A stretch of DNA of 64,000 nt from Scalesia atractyloides (GCA_947069175.1 CAMTDV010000027.1:45351369-45415368), one strand, 5' to 3'. Counted from the stretch's first letter, positions 24,401-35,706 are shown. Numbers and translations: made by a program. Notes: a model not told the origin generated them from the sequence alone.

Positions 24401-25032
24401 CATTTCACTAAGAAGGTGGTAGAAACGTGTTGTCATGTCGCTCAATGTTTCATTCTCCATGAACATGAAACCTTCAAACTCCTTCTTCAGCAGATCATGT
24501 CGTATTTTTCTGGTTGCAGCATTTCCTTCTCCTCTTGCTTCCAAAGTATCCCACAGGTTCTTGGTGGTGGTACAGTACACAAGCTGATGATAAATATCCT
24601 TATGAAGTGCTTGTGTAAGGATAGCAAACGCCTTTTTCTCTAAATCATAAGCCTTTTTATCGCTTTCATCTAGGTTGGCTAAGGAAGTTGGATTTAGTCC
24701 TGCTTCTTCGAGAGATTCCTTGTATGGTGTAGAAAACATGTCCATAATTCTGTATTTTATCCAAGAACATATGTATGGAAACGACTTTTCCACGAAGGAT
24801 AATCATTCATATGGTTCAGTTTTGGTGGACGGTTATTATTCCCAGTTTCACTCTCGCTTACAAGAAGAGTCTGGATGCTCTGATTTTGATTTGCGACACA
24901 CGCCCATTGATTTGCGGTAATCATGGCTGTATGTTGAGGCATTAATGATTTAACCCATGAGGTTGCGGAGCTTTGTGATGAATCTTGATCTGTGCTTGAA
25001 CTACTCCCCTAATCCCAAGGATTAGTACTCAT
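21402..25032 (-). pseudogene. gag: gag of element C with zinc knuckles and coiled coil
   Basis: The likely start is ATG at 25032-25030, with a TAG seven codons later. The PKLNHMNDYPSWKSRFHTYV segment follows at 24942-24757, then the UBN2-type gag domain at 24793-24218. A first knuckle, CFYCGEKGHFKREC at 23652-23611, is intact (CX2CX4HX4C). An acidic, Ser/Asp-rich patch lies at 23330-23270 and a coiled-coil segment at 23142-22732. A second knuckle near 21830-21780 (CFKCGVFGHIIKNY) has Tyr for the final Cys. The tail at 21596-21402 ends in AWVPISN just before protease. Several frameshifts split the gene, but the total length is close to that of element B gag. Confidence 0.85.
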
Positions 25033-25149
25033 TATATTTTGTTTGTTATGAAAATTAAAAGGTTTAAAGTTTAAATTTTTGAAAATAACAGTCTCCTTTT
25101 AAAGTTCACAATTTTAAAAACCACAATTTTGAAAAACTAAAACACGAAA

Positions 25150-25345
25150 AACAAATCAAGCTTGTTCTTCGTACGAGTGACTGTCCTTCATACGAACCAG
25201 GTGCTTCGTATGAGAGACACTCTTTCGTGCAAGCAAACTTGTGCTTCGTGCGAACAAGGTTCTTCGTGCGGATCACTTGGTCTTTCGCACGAACAGTCTT
25301 GTTCTTCGTGCGGATGGGTTATTCGCACAGATGTTTTTCGTTGAG
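25150..25345 (-). repeat. Array of TTCGTACGA/TTCGTGCGA motifs in element C leader
   Basis: About ten variants of the near-palindrome TTCGTACGAG/TTCGTGCGAA occur at roughly 20-base spacing between gag and the primer site. The same type of motif recurs in the LTR of this element, in the region between its pol and extra ORF, and in the leader of element L. Confidence 0.8.
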
Positions 25346-25803
25346 AGGAATCTTTTTGCAGGGTTGGTTGGTGAAAATTTCCTTTTCTAACGTAGACTTG
25401 TTGTCGAAAGTGGTCAGTTGTCTACACAATTTTGGTTAAAAAGACAAGCATTCCATATAAGCTTTTCAGTAAAAACAGTCAAGTCAAGTCAGAATGTCCA
25501 GAGATTTGGTCAACCCTACAAGAATATTCCGGTGAGTTTTCCGGCAGTGTTTCATCTGAAGATATGTCCAATTGAACTTTGGTTGAAAATTTTAAGAAAA
25601 ACCAGATCCTAACATGTCTACATGTATTCTAACAAGGTTTTTATGAAAATTTTCATGATAAAACAAGTTTTAACTAAGTTTTAAGTTGGTTATCTTTTAA
25701 AAACTTAAGTTTTCTATTGAAAGTTCAAGAACACTTCCAGAAACCCTCACAACTAGCTCAGACATAACACTAAGCTTGGTTTCAAACAAGGAAGAGAGCC
25801 AAA

Positions 25804-25815
25804 GCTCTGATACCA
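25804..25815 (-). promoter_or_regulatory. Primer-binding site of element C (tRNA-Met type)
   Basis: The minus strand reads TGGTATCAGAGC, a perfect match to the initiator tRNA-Met complement, two bases after the LTR end. Confidence 0.92.
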
Positions 25816-25817
25816 CT

Positions 25818-26585
25818 TGTAGGTCCACTTGGAGGATCAAGATTAACCTACTTCCCTGTTTATACAACACAAATACGAGTGCGGAATCCTCATAAGTATG
25901 CAAACCAAAGCAAAGTAAGAAACACAGGATAACCAAAGATTCAATATCTTGATTAACAGAAGAGAACTAGTACAAACACATACAAACAATGTTCATACAG
26001 ACTCATGAAATACTCTCTGTGTTCTTGTGCTTCAGTGTCTCTCTCTCTAGTGTCTAACTTGTTCACTGATGTCTCACCTGATGATTCTCTCGTCTCATAT
26101 TGCACTGAGAAGTGCATGTCTGTATATATAGTGTCACACCTAGCAACATATGAAGAATGTTGCTGGTCGTACAAAACACCATAAGTCACGAAGAACATTC
26201 ACCATAAGGATGCTCGTATGAACGATCCATGGCTCGTACGAACATAAACTAGCTCGTACGACTCAAGCAAGATGCTTGTTACAATGAGCCACTCATACGA
26301 ATGGAATGTGGCTCGTACGAGCAACATCTTGCTCGTATGAAGCATCTCCCAATAGTACTTAGATGTGTTCTTCGGAGAACATTCCAACAGACATGACGTA
26401 CACAAGACTCAACAGTATGCACAAATGCAACTGTTTTACACAGACAAACTAATCGTCATACTAAACCAAGATAGGAGGATATATTGATTTGTCAACATGA
26501 CCAAACTATACAGACACAATTAACAAAGACCGTACAATTACAGACATAACTAAGAGCAAGCGACAGACACAAAAGTGTATCAACA
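25818..26585 (-). repeat. 5' LTR of element C
   Basis: On the plus strand it reads TGTAGGTCCAC ... GTGTATCAACA, so the minus-strand copy begins TGTTGATACAC and ends GGACCTACA. The length is 768 bp. The start TGTTGATACA followed by TGTCTGTCGC is shared with element L, so C and L are related families. Palindromic TCGTACGA variants cluster at 26190-26345. Directly after 26585 the sequence is gag of gypsy element D. Confidence 0.85.
26123..26130 (-). promoter_or_regulatory. Candidate TATA box of element C LTR
   Basis: TATATATA is in a reasonable position of the LTR on the minus strand, about 455 bp from the LTR start and downstream of the palindrome cluster. Confidence 0.5.
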
Positions 26586-27460
26586 CGTAACGCTCGTGAA
26601 AACGATGCCGCACACACCCTCCCATGCAATGAGCTCAAAAAGCTGATGGAGAATGAATTTTGCCCTCCCCATGAGCGCAAACGACTCGAAAACGAGTTTT
26701 GGAACCTTAAGGAGGTTGGGAACGACAACACCGGCCTCACAGCCCATTTCAAGTAGCTGAGTGTGATTTTCCCTAGCCAAGTTATCACAGTCGAAAAGGC
26801 AGTTGCCAAATACATACGCTGCCTCCCTCCTCACCTCACGGACCTCGTCGACGCCACCTCACCCAAAACTCTTGAGGAAACCTTTCGCTTGTCCGCCCGA
26901 CTAAACAATAACCACGTCCTTCGTGAAGCCTCCAAGGCTTCATTGACGAAAGCCCACCAAGCCACCGCCGAAACCCTCACCGAACCTATCTCATCCAAGC
27001 CCGAAAGAGCAACAACAAAGGCAAGAAGCAGAGGGCTTCGAGCCAAAACTACACGGTAGTCACTCCGCCAAACCCGCAACCTTCCCATCAGCTAGCCTTA
27101 GCCCCTCCCGAGCCTATAAAAAGGCGTACATTGGGCCGCATCCCAAGTGTAACACCTGCCCCTACCACCATCTCGTAAATGCCCCTTGCCGCCTATGCAC
27201 AAGCTGCAATAGGTACGGACACTTCGCTCCACAATGTCGAAGTGCTCCGCAAGCCCCCGCCAACCAATCCCGAGCCATCACCACACCCCAAAACCCTACC
27301 GCCAACCAACCCGACCACTTGCAACCACTCTCGTGCCTGCTCAGATGCGAAGATCCCAACCACTTCGCCAACACCTACCTGTGGTGCAATAAAACAACAA
27401 CCAGCAGCAACAACAATAAGCTCGTGGGCGAGCCTTCTTAATCACAGCTGCACAAGCTCA
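26586..27460 (+). pseudogene. gag: gag of element D, N-terminus missing
   Basis: The capsid part (NELKKLMENEF, then IRCLPPHLTDLV and FRLSARLNNN) matches the plant gypsy gag family. It ends at a stop at about 27057. The nucleocapsid part follows in another frame, with CRLC and an intact knuckle CTSCNRYGHFAPQC at 27196-27237, then a Gln/Asn/Thr-rich tail. A frameshift separates the two parts. The beginning is missing because element C is inserted at 26585. Confidence 0.8.
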
Positions 27461-28919
27461 AAACGCCAACGATGTCATCACGGGTACATTTCTCGTTAAC
27501 AATGTTTACGCTACGTATATAATTTATACTGGTGCAGATAAAAGTTTTATATCCGTTGAACTCGAACCTTTGCTTAAGTGTAGACGTTCTAAGTTGCCTA
27601 AATCATTCGAACTCGAAGTCGCTGATGAAAAATCCGTCACTCTCGATTATGTCCTTTCTAATTGTTCTTTGAATCTCAACGATCATATGTTTTCCATTGA
27701 CCTCATATCCATGCAAATGGGTAGCTTCGTTATCATAGTAGGTATGGACTGGCTTAGGTGAGTCCGTGCTGGAGTTGTTTGTTCTGAAAAGTTCGTTCGT
27801 CTTCCCCTTCCCAAAGACGATTCCTTACACGTCTATGGTGAGAAACCCTCCAAACGTCTCAAGATTATGTCGTGTATCCAAGCAAACAAATACTTGCGTA
27901 AGGACTACTTCGCCTTTCTTGCCCACATTGTGGAAAAGAAGGATAAGGGTCCGAGCATGAGTGAAGTTCCCGTTGTTCGTGCTTACCCCGACGTCTTCCC
28001 AGAGGATCTTCCTGGTCCACCTCCTCCTCGTTCTGTTGACTTTCACATCGAGCTCATCCCTTGCGCCACTCATGTCGCAAAATCCCCCTATCGTCTAGCA
28101 CCCTTGGAGATGCAAGAGCTCTTTAGCCAACTTTAGAAGCTTCTTGATAAAGGCTTCATACGCCCTAGCACATCTCCTTGGGGCGCTCCCATTCTATTCG
28201 TAAAAAAGAAAGAGGGATCCTTCCGAATGTGTATTGACTATCATGAGCTCAACAAGCTTACGCTCAAGAACTGATATCCTCTTCCTCGCATTGACGATCT
28301 TTTTGATCAGCTTCAAGGCGCAACTTGTTTCTCGAAAATCAACCTTCGCTCTGGTTATCATCAACTTCAAGTCCTCGAAGAAGATATACCCAAAACTGCA
28401 TTTCGCACACGTTTTGGACACTACGAATTCGTAGTCATGCCATTTGGCTTGACCAACGCACCCGCCATGTTTATGGATTTGATGAATCGCGTATGCAAGC
28501 CTTACTACGACCGATTCGTGATCGTCTTCATTGACGATATCCTAATCTCTTCCAAGACGCGAGAAGAGAATGAGCGACACTTACGTCTTATCCTTCAGCT
28601 TTTGCGTACTGAACGTCTTTACGCCAAGTTCTCCAAGTGTGAATTTTGGCTAAAGGAGGTTCAATTCCTTGGTCATGTCGTCAATGAACTTGGTATTCAC
28701 GTTGACCTTGCGAAAATCAAGGCGGAGAAGAATTGGATTGCTCCTAAATCTCCATCCAAAATTCGTTCGTTTCTTGGCTTAGCTAGTTATTACCGTCGGT
28801 TTATCTCGAATTTCTCCAAAATTGCCATACCTCTCACTTCCTTGACTCAAAAGGATAAATCTTTTGTTTGGAGTTCTGAACAAGAGGAGTCTTTTCAAAC
28901 GCTTAAGGACATGCTTTGA
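27461..28919 (+). pseudogene. pol: Protease and reverse transcriptase of element D
   Basis: The protease begins near 27480. Its active-site segment reads YTGADKSFIS near 27525, so the catalytic Asp is Tyr. In-frame stops are TGA 27759-27761, TAG 28134-28136, TGA 28272-28274 and TGA 28917-28919. Between them the frame encodes VGMDWL, FPEDLPGPPPPR, the RT palm with SPWGAPILFVKKK, MPFGLTNAPA and the FIDD catalytic pair near 28530. FLGLASYYRRFI follows. The frame number is constant through the four stops, so these are point changes; a frameshift follows after 28919. Confidence 0.9.
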
Positions 28920-30784
28920 AATGCTCCTATCCTAGACCTCTGGATGGTATCGATGATTTTGTCATGTATTGCGATGCCTCAAAACAAGGTCTTGGTTGCG
29001 TTCTTATGCAACGAGATAAAGTCATCGCTTACACGTCATGAAAACTCAAAATTCATGAGAAAAACTATACTACGCACGACCTTGAACTTGGTGCGGTTGT
29101 TTTTGCATTGATGATATGGCGACACTACCTTTATGGTACAAGGTATACGATCTTCACCGACCATAAGAGCCTCCAACAAATCTTCAATTAAAAGGAACTC
29201 AACATGCGTCAACGGCGTTGAGTGGAATTGTTAAACGACTACGACTGTGATATTCGCTACCACCCTGGTAAGGCGAATGTTGTAGCCGGTGCACTTAGTC
29301 GGAAAACTCATGTTAAGAGTATACGTTGCTACCAAACCTTGGGAAAGCTTCAAGAGCTAATTTTCGAGGCATAATACTCAACCATTATTGAGGGTAACCT
29401 TGATAACGAGTTGATGCGTGGTGCTGAAAACAAACTCGTAACCGAATCCAATGGCATCATGTGCTATCTTGATCGTATTAGGATTCCGAACCGTGACAAT
29501 CTTTGTGACCCCTTGATGAGTGAAGCTCATAAATCTCGGTATTCTGTTCATCCCGATGCTGATAAGATGTACCATGACCTTCGTGCGTCTTATTGGTGGC
29601 CTGTTATGAAGAAAGATATCGCTTGCTATGTCTCGAAATGCCTTACTTGTTCCAAGGTAAAGGCCGAACATCAACGTCTCTCTGGCTTACTCGAACAACC
29701 AAAAATTCCTGTATGGAAATGGGTGAGTATTGCCATGGATTTCATCACCAAACACCCTCGTACATCGTCTGGTCATGATAGTATTTGGGTAATCATCGAC
29801 CGTCTGACCAAATCTGCTCATTTCCTTCCCATACGTGAAGACTATCGAGTCGAGAAATTGGCTCGTATCTACACGAATGAAGTCATCTGTCATCACAGTG
29901 TCCCCGTTGACTTTATCTCGGACCGTGATAGTCGTTTCACTTCTCGTCTTTGGCAAACGTTTCAAAAAGCTCTTGGTACTCACCTCAATCTCAGTACTTC
30001 TTTCCATCCTCAATCTGATGGTCAAACCGAGCGTATTATCCAAACTTTAGATGACATGCTTCATTCTTGCGTAATCGATTTTGGTGGCAACTAGGATATG
30101 CACTTGCCTTTGGTCGAATTCTCGTACAATAACAGTTACCACACGAGTATTCAAATGGCACCTTTCGAGGCATTTTATGGTCACAAGTGCCGATCGCCTA
30201 TTTGTTGGCACGAGATCAGGGAAGCTCAAATCACCGGTCCTGAGCTTTTACAGCAGACGACGAACAAGATTTTGCAGATTCAGGACAACTTGCTCAAAGC
30301 CAGATGTCGACAAAAGAGTTACGCAGATAAAAGACGTAAGCCCTTGGAATTCAACGTTGGAGACTTTGTACTTCTCAAGGTATCCCCTTGGAAGGGTGTG
30401 GTTAGTTTCGAAAAGAAGGGAAAGCTCGCTCCTCGCTATGTGGGTCCTTTCAAGATTCTCGAAAGGATTGGCAAGGTAGCGTACCGACTAGACCTACCAC
30501 AAGAGCTCAACAACGTTCATCCTACCTTTCATGTCTCAAACTTGAAGAGATGTCTAGCCAAAGAAGGAATCCAAGTCCCACTTGAAGATCTTCAAATCAA
30601 TGAGACCTTAAACTTCGTGGAGAAACCAGTCGAGATCATGGATCGAGGCACCAAGCAACTAAGGCGCAGTCGAATTCCTATCGTGAAGGTTTGGTGGGAA
30701 GGAAAACGTGGCGCTGAGTTTACTTGGGAACTTGAAAGCGACATGAAGACTAAGTATCCGCATCGATTCGTTACATCTTCCTAA
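28920..30784 (+). pseudogene. pol: RNase H and integrase of element D
   Basis: After a frameshift near 28930, RNase H reads YCDASKQGLGCVLMQRDK ... YTTHDLELGAVVFAL ... YHPGKANVVAGALSRK. The last motif has Gly for the conserved Asp of ADALSR. In-frame stops are TGA 29039-29041, TAA 29189-29191, TGA 29219-29221 and TAA 29372-29374. The integrase is open in 29411-30094, with the HHCC zinc motif, IDRLTKSAHF, SDRDSRF and the Glu of DGQTERI. TAG 30092-30094 then interrupts it. The tail, 30098-30784, includes LEFNVGDFVLLKVSPWKG and the chromodomain-like end at KYPHRF. Confidence 0.9.
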
Positions 30785-30804
30785 ATTTCAGGACAAAAGT
30801 TCCT

Positions 30805-30816
30805 AAAGGAGGGGAG
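30805..30816 (+). promoter_or_regulatory. Polypurine tract of element D
   Basis: AAAGGAGGGGAG lies 21 bases after the pol stop and immediately before the LTR. It would prime plus-strand DNA synthesis. Confidence 0.8.
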
Positions 30817-30818
30817 TC

Positions 30819-33455
30819 TATAACGCTTCGCTTTTGTAACTTTCAGTTTTTAGTATGTTTACTTCGTGATTCTATTTCTGGAAAGTCTAAACCTTGTAGT
30901 TGTATCTCATTTCTGAATCATTGTAAATCCAAGGCTTTGATTGTAATCAAATTGATCAATTATACGGAATTCACAATCTTTATGCATGCTTATACTTATG
31001 AATGAATGCTTATTCGTTACTTGATTTATCCATTTAATTCAACTCGTGGATTCTCGTTGTGCATTCATAAATCTTAAACGCTTCAAATCAAGCAAGACGA
31101 TCGGTGAACTAAACACCACGCGTATAAACAATTGGCACCTCGCAAACCTTGTCACATTTATATTATTTGATTACAACATAACAAGTTCTTTTTTTAGGAT
31201 TTGAAAGATCTTTACACTTGTTATTTAATTACCAAACAAACCACCCTTGCAATATGTGAAAGATATAACAAGTAAACATCAAATAACCTACCTACATTTA
31301 TTAAATAACAAAAAAAAAGAATGTAGCTTGCAGCCGCAAGCTACTAGACATGTTTAAAGTTTGTTTTCTTCCAAGTTCAACCACCTAATCCCCATTAAAT
31401 GCCAACCTAACCCAAACCTTAATCTTCCCTCTATAAAACCCCAACTTTCCCCAACCTTTTCTCACTTTTGCAAGCCTCCAACACTTCACAAAACCTCCCT
31501 AAACCTCAAGAAATTAAGGCTGAGATATTGCAGTTTGCAAGTGAGTTTCAACTCATTTCCTTTGATATTCAACCCTTGTTTCTTCTTCTAGAACACTTGG
31601 ATAACCTCTAAGAAGGTTTTCACAAGTTTTATTGGGCAAACTAAGGTGAAACCTCACCATTTGAGGTCCAAAAGTGTCCTAAACTTTCTACTCATGTTTA
31701 TCTTTTCACAACTTTAAAAATATCAAGTTTTCTTCATGTTTTCTACCTCAATAATGTTTGCTAAGCCTCTTGAGATGTTACCATAGGTTTTCCATGGAAA
31801 ACCAAGGTGGAACAATACCATTTTTATGGCCAAACTTTCTGTTTTGAAAGTTAAACTTATAAACTTTTCTTAAACTTGTTTTCTCTTAACAACTCTATGC
31901 TACTTGTGCCTCTTATCAAGTTTATGATTAGTGAGCTAGCTAGAATTGTTTCATACAAAACAAAGGTATAACATGCCTCTATACTTGTTGTTTTACTAAG
32001 GGTCATAACCTACAAGTGTTGAAACCATCCAAGCTTACAAGCTTGTGTTTTTGGTAAAGGTGTGATTACATGGAGGCCTTGGCTATCCAACTTTCAATCC
32101 ACCACCTCACTTGATGAGTTATATCCACTAAGCTATGTTTCACCTTCAATTGAGTAACAAGGCTACGACACCTCCCCAAACATTGCCATGTTCAGGATGC
32201 ATGCACCTAGCTTGCTTACTCGGTCGAGACGTAGTTTAGTGAAGTACTTTATTTTTACTTCATTCACGACCATCCGGATTGTCCTGGTCGAAATTTGTGT
32301 TTTGGTGAATCTTACGAAAGAGGTTAAGGACGGTTATCCGCCTACCTCCATGCATGACTTCTATGAAATCTATGATTTATATGATAAACTTGTAATATTA
32401 TATGTAAACTATATATGTAAATAATAAATATAAATGAACCTTTGACAATGGCCGTATGGTTACTTGTCCTAACATTAGGTTATTTTATCTAAGACTTAAC
32501 CATCATTACGATTCTATTGGGCATGACCAATAAAACCACAAACACCCTTCGAGGCTTATAGTGTCAAAAACGAGCGTCAACGTCTAGATAAATACTTTCG
32601 ACTATACATACTTTTGCATACTTTAAATCCCTAAAATAACGAACTCCTTTGTCATTCCAATACTCACACGCCTACTTTTCCTTGTGTAGGATAACTCGAT
32701 GTTCGTCTCCCCTAATCAACCCAAACATGTTCACGGAATTAACTTTGCAAAACCGTGAGGACACTCGACACCCTTTTTACGCTTTACACTTGTTGGGTGC
32801 AATATGTTAATCTATCATAAATACACTAAATCACACTTATATTTTTTAAATCACACAAACAATCCATCGTACATGCTATAATTATGTGACACCCGATTTG
32901 TTTACTTGGAACATTCTTATGTGACTCTAATTGACATTAACTTCGTACGAGCCTCCCTTTAACATGTATAGCGCTATAGGAGTAACGCACCGCCCATATT
33001 CTTGTGGTCATGTTAAGTTTAATCTATTATGCAGTGACACTTGAGGATTGACTTGTAGTTCACATGCCTTGTTTACATTGATCTCATATACTAGCTTATC
33101 ATGTGGATTTGTTTAAGCTTTTTTATTACTTATGCTATGATTCAAACTTGTGTACTCGCCAATACTTTGTATTGAGCTATACTTTTTAACATGTTGTAGG
33201 TTGAGAATGTTGATGTGACGAAACTTGGTAGGATTGGCATAGAAACACACTTAGAATGCTAAGTTATATATTATGTTTCGTTGAACTTGTTTTATTTGAT
33301 GCTACATTGTTTTGGATTTATGTTGTATTTTGATTGTTGATGAATGAAATGAAATGAAATGTTTAAATTAAATATTGTCACATTTAGTATTATGATGTCT
33401 TGAGCAATCTCGTTCGTCTCACTCCGATGTTTCCGCCATCGGTTGGTGTGTGACA
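30819..33455 (+). repeat. 3' LTR of element D
   Basis: It starts TATAACGCTTCG two bases after the polypurine tract; the expected TG is probably mutated to TA. It ends GGTTGGTGTGTGACA at 33455, where copia element E gag resumes. The length is 2637 bp. A stretch TGTGACACCCGA at 32886 inside it resembles a gypsy LTR start, so the right third could be a separate fragment. No gene is visible in it. Confidence 0.65.
31432..31438 (+). promoter_or_regulatory. Candidate TATA box of element D LTR
   Basis: TATAAAA lies within CCCTCTATAAAACCCC about 610 bp into the LTR. This is a typical context for an LTR promoter. Confidence 0.5.
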
Positions 33456-34470
33456 TCTTGTTTTTACATTCAGATGCATAGCGTCCTTTTTGCTTACACT
33501 TGTAGCACACAACTTCTGCTTTTGCTTTGTCCTTCAATTTCCCTTCCATCCTCCCCTAGTCACCTTTCTTATACCTATGGCTTTCACCTCTTAATCTTTG
33601 CCCAAATGTTTTGGTGAGCAATGTAACTGGCTCAGCAATGCAGAAAAATCTGATGAGGTATCAAAATTTTCCATAATTTCGCAACAAGAGTTTTATGGAT
33701 CAGAATTGATTACTCTTTGAGAGTTTGATATGAGAGCAATGGGCCCCCTCTTTGGTTTTGAGTTTCATATATTTCTTTTTCTCTAGGGACAAGAATGCTA
33801 TAAAGGTCATGTAGACTAATGCTTCCCAGCTCTAGGGTGGAGGCTAAAGTCATTGTTAGACTTCTCATTCTCTTGGTAAAGCATCTAGGAATTTCACATT
33901 CCTTTCATCGTTGGATTTCTCAATACCAAATTTTTTTAGTTTATTTAAAAGTTTAGCAAATTTGTTTTATGTTTCTCAAATATTTTCATTTGGTAGACTT
34001 TTAAATCTCTCATAAGAGGAAACACAATTTGTTCGTTTGTTTCTCTTCATCCGTTCTCCTCTTTCACAAAGATTTTCCAACTTATCTCGTATCTTTTTAG
34101 TAGAAGCACATGCATCTACTTGAGAGAATATGTCATTTGGATGTGGCATAATCAAAAGTGATTTGGCCCTTTCATCAGCTTCCACATTTGCCTTATCTTC
34201 ATTGCTCCAAAAATTTTCTTCTTTTGGAGCCCAAGATACGTGCAATTCTAGTGTTTGCTTAGTTGCTGGAACACCTGGTATTTCAACCATGGGTATATGT
34301 GGGCTACTCTCAATGGATTGAAACAGAGCTCAATCATGTCCATTTAGGAAATTGATCATCCTGATATTCCATTGGGGTACTCCTCTCTAACCTAGGTCGG
34401 AGGTTTTGACATAGACCCAATATTGAAAGTGTTATTCCATGTTTGAAAGTTTGCCATATTTGGATAAAAG
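33456..34470 (-). pseudogene. gag: gag of element E, broken
   Basis: Minus-strand frame 34290-33976 encodes a copia UBN2-type gag part (HVSWAPKEENFWSNEDKANV ... IRDKLENLCERGERMKRNK). The region 33975-33560 is frame-shifted. The frame 33549-33460 has the zinc knuckle CYKCKQKGRYASEC, in which the conserved His is Arg. After that the open frame runs into the LTR of element D and is meaningless. The gag start should be near 34460. Confidence 0.8.
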
Positions 34471-34522
34471 AAAGTTTAAAATAAATGAGCAATTAATCGT
34501 TTGAAAATAGTTTATTCAATCT

Positions 34523-34534
34523 GCTCTGATATCA
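34523..34534 (-). promoter_or_regulatory. Primer-binding site of element E
   Basis: The minus strand reads TGATATCAGAGC, one base different from the tRNA-Met complement TGGTATCAGAGC, and starts two bases after the LTR end. Confidence 0.88.
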
Positions 34535-34536
34535 AT

Positions 34537-35277
34537 TGTTGGTCCCATATTAACAATAATCTTTTAACTTAATATAGCAAGTGATTTCAACAAGTATGAA
34601 AATAATATGGGGAATTAGAAATCAAACTTTCAAGAAACACAACTAAAGAATTTTCAAGTTTATATAACTTTGAAACAAAATAGTTTACAAGGTGATTGTG
34701 AGGTTATTGACTATTACAAACGAATACTTTGATAATTCTGTGTCGAAAGGGTAATCAAGTTTTTGTTGTAGGTATTAAATGCTTGGTTTAACTCATTATC
34801 CTTTGATGATTTACTTCTCTATTTATAGAGAGTCTTCAGCATGAATAAACATTTGTTTATTCATACTCTTGCCCTACATAAAGTAGTTTTTTGGTATATT
34901 CATTTAATCTACTAAGGTCAACTTGCTACTTTACAAATATGGCAGAGCAGTATCTTTTAGACAAGTTGGCTTATCAGAATTCTTGATAGCTAGCTCATGA
35001 GAAAATCTGTTGAACAACACCAGATTTTCTTATGATCAGAGTTCACCAGAATCTGATGTTAATCATCAGAAATATCATTAGATCCATCAGATTAGTCTTT
35101 TCTGATCATCTTTATTTACTTGTGATCATTTTCTAATGAATGTTGAAGATGTGTTCTTCTTTCTTCTGTCCAGATTGCCTTGTTTCTTCTTCTTGTTTGA
35201 CCTTCATGACTTTATCTTCAGTAGTTGACCAGATAGATCATATTTTTCTTCTATACTTATCTAAAAGTTTCCTAACA
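34537..35277 (-). repeat. 5' LTR of element E
   Basis: The minus-strand copy starts TGTTAGGAAAC and ends GGGACCAACA (741 bp). Side by side with the LTR at 46026-46752 it shares long blocks: TCTTCAACATTCAT, GTATGAATAAACAAATGTTTATTCATG-like, CTCTATAAATAGAGA and TTGTAATAGTCAATA. The two are therefore the same family in opposite orientation. Confidence 0.9.
34820..34827 (-). promoter_or_regulatory. Candidate TATA box of element E LTR
   Basis: TATAAATA on the minus strand, within CTCTATAAATAGAGA, lies at the same place as in the LTR of element F. Confidence 0.6.
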
Positions 35278-35289
35278 ATACTACTCACC

Positions 35290-35706
35290 AAGACATTTGA
35301 GCAAATGCTAAGAGGTGGAAGTAATAAGTACCAGAAAAGTGATATAGGAAGGATGGAAGAAAATTCCAAAGATAAAGCAAAAGTAGAAGTTGTGTGCTAC
35401 AAATGTAACTAAATGGGGCATTATGCCTCGGATGCAAAAACAAGAGGCTCAAAGATTTTGCTTATTATGGGAAAAAAAGCTTGAGGAAGCCAAGAAGCAA
35501 CAACAGGTTAGTCTAATTGTAGGCACATACACCTAGCTAACTGACAATTCTTCTGATGAAGAAGAAGAAATGGCCAATTTTAGTCTAATGGAAAAAATTT
35601 CTGATGTAGAATCTGAAACTTAGAACTCAAGGTAAGCACAAACAATCTTGATATAGAACAACAATTAAATAAGCTCATGACAGATTTTGAGAAATTACAA
35701 GAAAAC
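35290..35706 (+). pseudogene. gag: gag nucleocapsid fragment of element F
   Basis: The plus strand encodes MEENSKDKAKVEVVCYKCN, a stop, then MGHYASDAK. This is a zinc knuckle broken by a TAA and with Asp for the final Cys. It corresponds closely to the knuckle of element E. An acidic segment and NLDIEQQLNKLMTDFEKLQ follow, which is probably the start of the coiled coil. Solo LTR G interrupts the gene at 35706. Confidence 0.8.

Larger units (their letters stand above)
15392..26585 (-). mobile_element. Element C: SIRE-type copia element with extra ORF, 3' LTR outside window
   Basis: On the minus strand it has a 5' LTR (26585-25818), tRNA-Met primer site, leader with TCGTACGA-type palindromes, gag, protease, integrase, RT, RNase H, about 2 kb of non-coding DNA, and then an extra ORF. 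The extra ORF is cut by element B at 15392. An ORF between pol and the 3' LTR is known from SIRE/Maximus elements. C is itself inserted in the gag of gypsy element D. CGTAA (26586-26590) is the candidate target duplication, its partner lying outside the window. Confidence 0.9.
26586..33455 (+). mobile_element. Element D: older Ty3/gypsy element, 5' part displaced by element C
   Basis: Gag, protease, RT, RNase H and integrase follow each other on the plus strand, then a polypurine tract and an LTR ending at 33455. Its gag is cut at 26585 by element C, so the gag start and 5' LTR lie left of the window. It sits in the gag of copia element E, TCTTG (33456-33460) being the candidate target duplication. 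The pol sequence resembles element A but carries at least nine stops. Both look like chromovirus-type gypsy elements. Confidence 0.85.
33456..35277 (-). mobile_element. Element E: copia element, 5' LTR and gag only in window
   Basis: On the minus strand it has a 5' LTR (35277-34537), primer site and gag down to 33456. There element D interrupts it, so its pol should lie left of the window. Its LTR and gag knuckle clearly match those of element F on the opposite strand. E is inserted in the gag of F at 35277/35278. Confidence 0.85.

Noticed and set aside
25150..25345. Regularly spaced short repeats as a CRISPR-like array
   Set aside because: The motif is about 9-10 bp and degenerate, the genome is plant, and no cas gene exists; it is a leader repeat of a copia element.
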